A model generated the notes under the pieces. It saw only the letters and a program-made list of their open reading frames with translations. It was not told where the DNA came from and made no database searches. Both the position numbers and the translations under genes were made by a program. DNA of 64,000 bases from the NCBI RefSeq assembly GCF_008086045.1, contig NZ_VSEY01000001.1, forward strand, positions 186,001 through 250,000, in the 5' to 3' direction. Position 1 is the stretch's first letter. Each line of letters begins with the position of its first letter. Of this stretch, positions 53,281-58,814 are shown piece after piece. The DNA is from Nonomuraea sp. PA05 (GTDB lineage Bacteria > Actinomycetota > Actinomycetes > Streptosporangiales > Streptosporangiaceae).

Positions 53281-53330
53281 TGCGCGCCGCCCCGTCGTGA
53301 TCTCTGAGGCGTCGTCCACGAGCGAACGGG

Positions 53331-54053
53331 TCAGGGGGCGGGCCGGAGCGCGGCCTCCACGTCGTCGAGGGCGGCCAGCGTCCCGGCGAGCCTGTCACGC
53401 TCGGCGCCGGACAGCGGAAGCGCGCGGGCACGGGCGAGCGCGTCGCCGGCCGCCGCCGGATCCTCGGCCCGCAGCGCCAGCTCGGCCCGGTAGGCCAGCG
53501 CTTCGAGCTGCTCGGCCGCCGTCGCGGTGTCCCTGTCCCGGTCGAGGGCCGCGTCCAGGATCTGGGCCGCCCGTACGTGCTTGCCGTGGGAGTCGCCCAT
53601 CACGACCGCCCTGTGCAGGGTCGTGGTGAGCTTGCCCGTGGCCGTCTCCTCCTCGGGCACGGGGGCGGCGGCCATGATCCTGATCCAGTTGCCGCCCGGG
53701 TCGATGACGGTGAACCCGGACACGTTGTCGGCGTTCTTCCGCTTGCGCGGCCGGGTCATCCGGGGGATGCCGGTCACCAGGAGCTTGCCGTGCACCCGGC
53801 GCATGCCCGCGGCGAACGCCTCGAACAGCTCGCCGGTGTCGGGCACGAGGACCACGCAGGTGCCGTACGACTCCTCGGGATCGAAGCCGGGCATGCCGAA
53901 GAAGTCCAGCCGCAGGTCCTCTCGCCGCAGCGACACGTACGGGTTCGGGCGGGTCTGGTAGTAGGTGCGGGCGAAGCCCAGCATCGTGTAGAAGCCGACC
54001 ATCTCGTCGATGGACCGGCAGGGGAGCAGCGGTACGGTGATCTCGTTGGCCAT
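53331..54053 (-). CDS. VOC/glyoxalase-fold protein with helical C-terminal extension
   Basis: The 240-residue protein has a vicinal-oxygen-chelate domain (ITVPLLPCRSIDEMVGFYTMLGF and VSGFTVIDPGGNWIRIM, residues 4-130) of bleomycin-resistance/glyoxalase type. It is followed by about 100 residues of alpha helix resembling TPR-like repeats (ALDRDRDTATAAEQLEALAYRAELALRAEDP). Metal ligands are incomplete, so it may bind and sequester a compound. It starts 12 bases after the PadR stop in the same direction, so it is probably regulated by PadR. Confidence 0.8.
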   Translation of the reverse strand: MANEITVPLLPCRSIDEMVGFYTMLGFARTYYQTRPNPYVSLRREDLRLDFFGMPGFDPEESYGTCVVLVPDTGELFEAFAAGMRRVHGKLLVTGIPRMTRPRKRKNADNVSGFTVIDPGGNWIRIMAAAPVPEEETATGKLTTTLHRAVVMGDSHGKHVRAAQILDAALDRDRDTATAAEQLEALAYRAELALRAEDPAAAGDALARARALPLSGAERDRLAGTLAALDDVEAALRPAP

Positions 54054-54064
54054 GATGTCTCCGG

Positions 54065-54640
54065 CTATCGGGGTGCGGGGCTCTCGCCGGCCATGGTGAA
54101 GGCGCCTTCCTCAAGGCGGCGGATGAGCCGGTCGGTCCAGCGGGCGCCGGTGTCGGACGTGGTCAGCCACAGGGACAGCACCTCGCCGATCGGCCCCCAC
54201 GTCTCCAGGTCGGTGCCCGCGGGCAGGTGGGCGGTGATGCCCGCGCGCCACTCGCGCATGGCGTGCGCCCGCTCGCGCAGCATGCGCAGGGCGTGCTCCC
54301 GCGGCAGGTCCTCGATCAGGCCGACGGCGGCGCCCAGCACGTCCAGGTCGGGCGTGCGGTCGGCGAGGGCCCGGCTGAGGAGGGTCAGGTACTCCTGCTC
54401 GCCGTCGCCCGTCAGCTCGTACTCGATCCGGGACGGGCCGCCGGCCTGCGAGGGCGCCTGCCCGTGCGCCACCAGCAGGCCTTGACCGGCCATGCTCTTG
54501 AGCGCGTGGTACACCGAGCCCGACGTGGCCGTGGCCCACTCGTGGGCGCCCCACGACTCGAGATCCGCGCGCACCTGATAGCCGTGCGCGCGGCCCCGCC
54601 TGCGCAACGCTCCCAGCACCAGCAGCCGTACCGAACTCAT
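54065..54640 (-). CDS. PadR-family transcriptional regulator
   Basis: The 191-residue protein has the PadR winged helix (VRLLVLGALRRRGRAHGYQVRADLESWGAHEWATATSGSVYHALKSMAGQGLL) and a C-terminal dimerisation helix domain (LPREHALRMLRERAHAMREW). The start ATG at 54640 has GAGGGG upstream, and a longer frame (54667) would cross the operator. The perfect palindrome at 54660-54677 is its probable binding site, controlling itself and the downstream VOC gene. Confidence 0.88.
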   Translation of the reverse strand: MSSVRLLVLGALRRRGRAHGYQVRADLESWGAHEWATATSGSVYHALKSMAGQGLLVAHGQAPSQAGGPSRIEYELTGDGEQEYLTLLSRALADRTPDLDVLGAAVGLIEDLPREHALRMLRERAHAMREWRAGITAHLPAGTDLETWGPIGEVLSLWLTTSDTGARWTDRLIRRLEEGAFTMAGESPAPR

Positions 54641-54659
54641 GAGACCCCTCACCGGCCGA

Positions 54660-54677
54660 CTAGCCAAATTTGGCTAG
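54660..54677. promoter_or_regulatory. 18-bp perfect palindrome, probable PadR operator
   Basis: CTAGCCAAATTTGGCTAG is perfectly self-complementary and lies 20 bases upstream of the PadR start codon, the usual position for PadR autoregulation. Confidence 0.75.
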
Positions 54678-54714
54678 CTTGAGGGACAAGTATCACCACC
54701 GCGGGCGCGGCAGG

Positions 54715-55773
54715 TCAACTGTTCAGCGCGTGCTGCCGATGGTCGCGGGGGCTCATGCCGTACGCGTTGCGGAAGGCCCGGCTGAACTCGGCGGCCGTCC
54801 TGAACCCCCACCGCAGCCCGACCTCGCCGATCGGCTGATCGCGCAGCCGCGGGTCGGCGAGGTCGGCGCGGGCGCGTTCGAGGCGGCGCCGCCGGACGGT
54901 GGCGCTCACGGTCTCGGCGCGATCCTGGAAGAGCAGGTGCAGCGTCCGCACGGAGATGTGGTGACGTGCGGCGATGGCCGCCGGATCGAGGTCGGGGTCG
55001 CCGAGGTGGCGGTCGATGAAGGCGTCGATGCGGGCGGCCAGGGTGCGGCGGCGGGTCTCGGGCGTGAGCAGGTTCGCGGTGCCGAGGCGGCCGGCGAGGA
55101 AGGTGGCGGCCAGGTCGAGGCCGATGGCGCCCAGGCGGGGGAGGTCGGCGGGGTCGCAGCCGGCGGCGTGCTCGTGCAGGCCGGTGAGGTAGCGGGCGAG
55201 GATCGCCCCGGTGCCGGTCCTGGCGGGAAGCTGGTGCGCCAGGAGACGTTCCAGGGTGCCGCGGGGCAGGGGGAGCGCCTCGCCCGGCAGGAACAGGATG
55301 GTCAGCCGGGTGAGGGCGCCGATGTCGGCGAAGGTGGTGAAGTACGGGTGAGAGGTGCTGAACAGGGAGAAGTCACCGGCCTCCAGGACGGAGTCGGTGC
55401 GCCGCTGCTCCAGCCGCACGGGGCCGTCGTGCACCAGGAAGAGCTGGTAGACGTCGGGGTCGTGCCGCCTGATGTGGGTGGGGGTGCGCGTGCCGGTCAC
55501 CGGTGACATCGCGAACTCGGCCACCCGCACGCCCGCCAGGTCGACGGAGCGCGTCCGGCCCTGGAAGTCGTCGGCGTGCGAGCTGGACAGCGCCGTGGGC
55601 GCGATCTCGTGCGCGGACATGTGCGCCCACCAGGCCAGGCGGTCCTGGCGCGGCACGGCGTCGGTCGACACGCTGACCACGGGGCTCCGCTGGGCCGTGT
55701 GATGGATCCACGAGTTTCCGTACGGGTGGTCGCACACCCCGTCCACGCTCTCGGGCACCGTCCAAGGGTGCAC
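54715..55773 (-). CDS. AraC-family transcriptional regulator
   Basis: This protein of about 352 residues has an AraC-binding-like N-terminal domain (TDAVPRQDRLAWWAHM to LTILFLPGEALPL) and a C-terminal double HTH (ARIDAFIDRHLGDPDLDPAAIAARHHISVRTLHLLFQDR and IGEVGLRWGFRTAAEFSRAFRNAYGMSPRDHR). The true start may be a Val codon near 55677, where the family-typical STDAVP begins. The target is unknown. Confidence 0.85.
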   Translation of the reverse strand: MHPWTVPESVDGVCDHPYGNSWIHHTAQRSPVVSVSTDAVPRQDRLAWWAHMSAHEIAPTALSSSHADDFQGRTRSVDLAGVRVAEFAMSPVTGTRTPTHIRRHDPDVYQLFLVHDGPVRLEQRRTDSVLEAGDFSLFSTSHPYFTTFADIGALTRLTILFLPGEALPLPRGTLERLLAHQLPARTGTGAILARYLTGLHEHAAGCDPADLPRLGAIGLDLAATFLAGRLGTANLLTPETRRRTLAARIDAFIDRHLGDPDLDPAAIAARHHISVRTLHLLFQDRAETVSATVRRRRLERARADLADPRLRDQPIGEVGLRWGFRTAAEFSRAFRNAYGMSPRDHRQHALNS

Positions 55774-55969
55774 ATCCCCGGCCCGCCGCGCAAGACCGTC
55801 AGGTGCCCGGCAGGCTCACCGCAGGAACGGGCGGTATGTCGCGAGTATGTCCATCAATACCGCTCGCGTGCGGTCCGTCGTTTCCCTGTCGGACCAGCTG
55901 CGGGCCATGAAACCGGCAAGACCCGTTGTCGCCCCGGGAGTCCCGGCCACGCTGATCTACGCTGCCCGC

Positions 55970-56161
55970 ATGGCTTTTCTCATCCCGGAGATCAAGGTCG
56001 GCCTGGCCGAGCTCGGCGGCGGGCCTTCCGCCTTCTGCGCGAAGTGCGGCAAGCGGGCGACTCTGTACTACGTCGAGCCGGCGACAGGAAGCTGCACCTA
56101 CGTCTGCACCGCCGACGCGGGCACCGAGGTGGAGGCGATGCTGCTGAGGTCCGCCGACTAG
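55970..56161 (+). CDS. Small Cys-containing protein, leaderless
   Basis: The 63-residue protein reads MAFLIPEIKVGLAELGGG, then FCAKCGKRATLYYVEP and TYVCTAD. The two closely spaced Cys (CAKC) and a third Cys suggest a zinc knuckle. The ATG has no ribosome binding site, but TACGCT lies seven bases upstream, the spacing of a -10 box for a leaderless mRNA. A longer in-frame start at 55847 adds unfavourable sequence. It converges on the M50 gene and overlaps its stop by four bases. Confidence 0.6.
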   Translation: MAFLIPEIKVGLAELGGGPSAFCAKCGKRATLYYVEPATGSCTYVCTADAGTEVEAMLLRSAD

Positions 56162-57399
56162 CTCGCGCGCGCCGCGCGCCGGGCCGTGAGGCGGCCCGCG
56201 TACTCCTTGACGGCCAGGACCAGCGCCAGGGTCTCGGGCCCCAGGAGCAGGGTGACGCAGAGCAGGCGGTACCAGAACGCGGCCGTCAGCGGCCCCTCGG
56301 CGAGCCCCTCGGCGGCCCAGCTCAGCGTCTCGGCGAAGACCGGCAGCAGCAGGACGCAGAACCAGACGATCACGCCGGCGAAGCCCGCCAGCCACACCCA
56401 CCGGAACCAGCGGCCCACCCGCAGGTCGGTGCTGGTCGCGTCCGCCAGCTCCGCCGCCTCCCCGGCCGTCAGCCTGGACAGGGCCCGCTTGAGCATCAGC
56501 GTCTTCACCCGCCACAGGTTGCGGCAGCCCAGGGCGTTGACCAGCACCGCGTACAGGTCGGTGCGCAGGAAGACCAGGCTCTGCCAGAGCATCTGCATGA
56601 CCTTGATGAACACCCACGCGGCCAGCAGCTTCCCGGCCAGCTCCGGCGCCCGCCACACCCCGGTGTCGATCAGCAGCCGCCCGGTGAGCAGCGCGGCCAG
56701 CAGGACGCAGTCCACGGCCAGGCCCGCCAGCAGGGGGCCGTACCGCTGACGGCGGGGCAGCGTCCAGAGCTGGGTGAGGTCCGTCTCGAAGACCAGCATC
56801 CACAGGCGGCGGTCGACGCCGAAGCGCGTCTGGATGCCGAGGGCCCGCGCGCCCAGCCAGTGGCCGCACTCGTGGCTGGCCGCCGCGAACCACACGAACG
56901 GCAGCCAGGCCAGCGCGCTCAGCCCGACGTCCGCGAACGGGAACGCGTCCACCGCCGGGTCGGGCAGCAGGCCGGGCCGCAGCGCGAAGACGGCCAGCGC
57001 GTACAGCAGGCAGGCGGCGTAGCAGGCCCAGGCCACCCGGCCGAAGAACGGGCGGACCAGCTCGGGGCGGACGCTGGTCATCCAGCGGCGGGCCTGGATG
57101 GGCGCGGTCCGGACGGGGTCCGCGGCGTCCCCGTCTTCCTCGGTGGCCAGGAAGCCCAGCTCACCGAGGACCTCCACGAAGGACGGGACGTTGACCGGCT
57201 CCCCGGCGAACGCCTCGGCCTCGGCCGCCGCCTCCTCGACGCTCGCGCCGCGCTGGAGAGCGGCGATCACCACCCCGCCCACCGCCGGGATCGTCACGAA
57301 CGTCCCGCTGGCGGGGTCGCCCACCAGGACCTCGTCGTCGCCCTCCGGCACGACGCTGAGCGGCTTGAGCCTGACCGGGGCGGTGCCGGAGGCGCTCAT
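56158..57399 (-). CDS. Integral-membrane M50-type metalloprotease with PqqD-like N-terminal domain
   Basis: The 413-residue protein begins with a PqqD-like domain (residues 9-95: VRLKPLSVVPEGDDEVLVGDP, TIPAVGGVVIAALQRGASVEEAAAE). This fold serves as a RiPP recognition element in peptide-modifying systems. It continues into a multi-pass membrane region with the zinc-protease motif SHECGHWLGARALG (HExxH, about residue 173) and further helices (WKLLAAWVFIKVMQM-like, WLAGFAGVIVWFCVLLLPVF). M50 proteases cut peptides within or near the membrane. Its start shares one base with the E1 gene stop (TGATG), so it is translated with it. I infer that it removes a leader or processes the 19-residue peptide. 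Confidence 0.8.
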   Translation of the reverse strand: MSASGTAPVRLKPLSVVPEGDDEVLVGDPASGTFVTIPAVGGVVIAALQRGASVEEAAAEAEAFAGEPVNVPSFVEVLGELGFLATEEDGDAADPVRTAPIQARRWMTSVRPELVRPFFGRVAWACYAACLLYALAVFALRPGLLPDPAVDAFPFADVGLSALAWLPFVWFAAASHECGHWLGARALGIQTRFGVDRRLWMLVFETDLTQLWTLPRRQRYGPLLAGLAVDCVLLAALLTGRLLIDTGVWRAPELAGKLLAAWVFIKVMQMLWQSLVFLRTDLYAVLVNALGCRNLWRVKTLMLKRALSRLTAGEAAELADATSTDLRVGRWFRWVWLAGFAGVIVWFCVLLLPVFAETLSWAAEGLAEGPLTAAFWYRLLCVTLLLGPETLALVLAVKEYAGRLTARRAARAS

Positions 57400-58496
57400 C
57401 AGCGCTCGCTCCCGCGAGCCGGGGCCAGGGCGCAGACCTGGCAGCCGGGGTTCCTGGGCAGCGGCTGCCACTCGGGCACCAGGCCGGTGCGCAGGTCCAG
57501 GGTGACGCGGTGACCGGCCGCGCGCGGCGGTTCGTACCCGGTGAGGTAGCGCTGCGCCTCCAGCGCGAGCAGCGAGCCGACCTGCATCGCCATCGGCCCG
57601 GTGAGCGGGTTGCTCAGCTTCATGTTCTCCACGATCCGGTACGCGGCCGCGTCCGGGCCGTCCCCGACCGGCCGGTCGGCGTAGTCGCAGGCCAGGCAGG
57701 CCGTGCGGCCGGGGTCCACGGACAGGTACATGAGCTGGCTGCGGTTGGCCCCGCCCAGCACGTACGGGACGCCGTTGCGCACCGCGGCCTCGTTCGCCCA
57801 GAGGTTGGCGTGCGGATGCCCGTCGAGCCCGCCCGCGACGAGGTCCACGCCCTGGATCAGGTCCTCCAGATCCTCCGGGGCGGACACCCAGCGGTCGGCG
57901 GCGCGCACCTTGATGCGCGGGTCGTAGTCGCGCACCCACGCGGCGGCCCGCTCGGCCTTCGACAGCCCGATGTCGGCGTGGTGGTAGAGGAACTGCCGGG
58001 CGAAGTTGCGGGACTCGACGCGGTCCTGGTCGACCAGGGTCAGCTCGCCGACGCCGAGGCCGGCCAGGCACTGGACGAGGGAGGAACCGCCGCCGCCGAC
58101 CCCGAGCACCAGCACGTGAGCCTCGCTCAGCGGCCGGTGGAACCCGGCGCGCCGCCGCTCCAGACCGGCGTAGGTGCCGTAGAAGCTGAGGTTGGAGAAG
58201 TGCCGCTCGTCCTCGTCGGGGTCGCCGAGTGTGCGGCCGTCGGCGTCCTCCACCAGGCCCAGCGAGTCGAGGCCGGTCAGGCCGCCGCTGACGTCCTCCT
58301 CCGAGAGCGGGATGCCGCGCCGCTGGAGCGAGACGCTCAGCTCGGCCGCGGTCTGCGGCGCCCGGCGCAGCTCGGCCAGCAGCGCGGCCACGTGCCCTTC
58401 AGGGTCGTCCAGGGTGATCGCCTCGCGAGCGTCGAAGACCACCAGCAGATCCGCGCCGATCGTCTCCCACTCGCATTCCTTCAACGCCACACGCAT
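57399..58496 (-). CDS. MccB-like E1/ThiF adenylating enzyme with N-terminal recognition-like domain
   Basis: This 365-residue protein has an N-terminal winged-helix-like domain (about 1-95: ECEWETIGADLLVVFDAREAITLDDPEGHVAALLAEL) that resembles the peptide clamp of MccB. The E1-type adenylation domain follows, with nucleotide motif VLGVGGGGSSLVQCLAGLGVGELTLVDQDRVESRNFARQ, the Arg finger region, and two zinc CxxC pairs (CLACDYA and CQVCALA). ThiF/MccB enzymes adenylate a peptide C-terminus, or activate backbone amides in azole-forming systems. With the tiny peptide gene upstream this is the core of the putative modification unit. The ATG at 58496 is chosen over 58517. Confidence 0.85.
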   Translation of the reverse strand: MRVALKECEWETIGADLLVVFDAREAITLDDPEGHVAALLAELRRAPQTAAELSVSLQRRGIPLSEEDVSGGLTGLDSLGLVEDADGRTLGDPDEDERHFSNLSFYGTYAGLERRRAGFHRPLSEAHVLVLGVGGGGSSLVQCLAGLGVGELTLVDQDRVESRNFARQFLYHHADIGLSKAERAAAWVRDYDPRIKVRAADRWVSAPEDLEDLIQGVDLVAGGLDGHPHANLWANEAAVRNGVPYVLGGANRSQLMYLSVDPGRTACLACDYADRPVGDGPDAAAYRIVENMKLSNPLTGPMAMQVGSLLALEAQRYLTGYEPPRAAGHRVTLDLRTGLVPEWQPLPRNPGCQVCALAPARGSER

Positions 58497-58532
58497 CGCG
58501 CCTCCCGCGCCGGCCAAGTACGCATGCCAGGG

Positions 58533-58567
58533 CCCGCGGGGAGGAGCGTGCCGCCCCTCCCCGCGGG
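58533..58567 (-). terminator. Strong hairpin between peptide and E1 genes
   Basis: CCCGCGGGGAGG (58533-58544) and CCTCCCCGCGGG (58556-58567) are perfect 12-bp arms with an 11-nt loop, in the 97-bp gap between the 19-codon gene and the E1 gene. A partial terminator here would give more peptide than enzyme mRNA, as in many peptide-modification operons. Confidence 0.75.
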
Positions 58568-58593
58568 TAAGATCGTCAGGCGGTGTCAGCGCC

Positions 58594-58653
58594 TCACGTG
58601 GCGGGGTTCTGAGTAGCCTTGACGGACTCGACCTTCTTGACCTTGATCTCCAT
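58594..58653 (-). CDS. 19-residue peptide, candidate substrate of the E1 enzyme
   Basis: The complete product is MEIKVKKVESVKATQNPAT. An ideal ribosome binding site (AGGAGG, six bases before the ATG at 58653) and TGA at 58594-58596 make it a well-defined gene despite its size. The sequence splits into a basic, beta-prone N-terminal half with repeated K-V (KVKKVESVK), likely bound by a recognition domain, and a polar C-terminal TQNPAT. It lies directly upstream of the E1 and M50 genes and the hairpin. I infer it is the substrate. Homology to known precursor peptides cannot be judged by eye. Confidence 0.75.
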   Translation of the reverse strand: MEIKVKKVESVKATQNPAT

Positions 58654-58762
58654 GATGTGCCTCCTCATGGTTCGTGTGGCGCTGGATGCCAACTGTGACC
58701 ACAGTGCGATGAGGTACTGAAATAGCGCTGATTTTCTGCTGAACGCGCAGTTAGGCTGCCCT

Positions 58763-58787
58763 CGGTGATCAATTACGGCGATCACCG
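58763..58787. promoter_or_regulatory. Inverted repeat in the divergent promoter of the peptide and AfsR-type genes
   Basis: CGGTGATC (58763-58770) and GATCACCG (58780-58787) are perfect 8-bp arms around a 9-bp spacer, 28 bases before the AfsR-type start. ACTGTG/CACAGT (about 58701-58714) is a second, smaller dyad nearer the peptide gene. Either may be a binding site for the divergent regulator. Confidence 0.5.
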
Positions 58788-58814
58788 GGGAAGCGGCTGG
58801 AGGCTTGGGACGAC

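Noticed and set aside
58594..58653. Assigning the 19-residue peptide to daptides because it ends in Thr
   Set aside because: The oxidative decarboxylase, aminotransferase and methyltransferase genes that define daptides are absent; a C-terminal Thr alone is not enough.
58594..58653. Calling the cluster a true microcin C locus
   Set aside because: The peptide does not end in Asn and no MccC exporter or tailoring genes are present; only the E1 architecture is alike.
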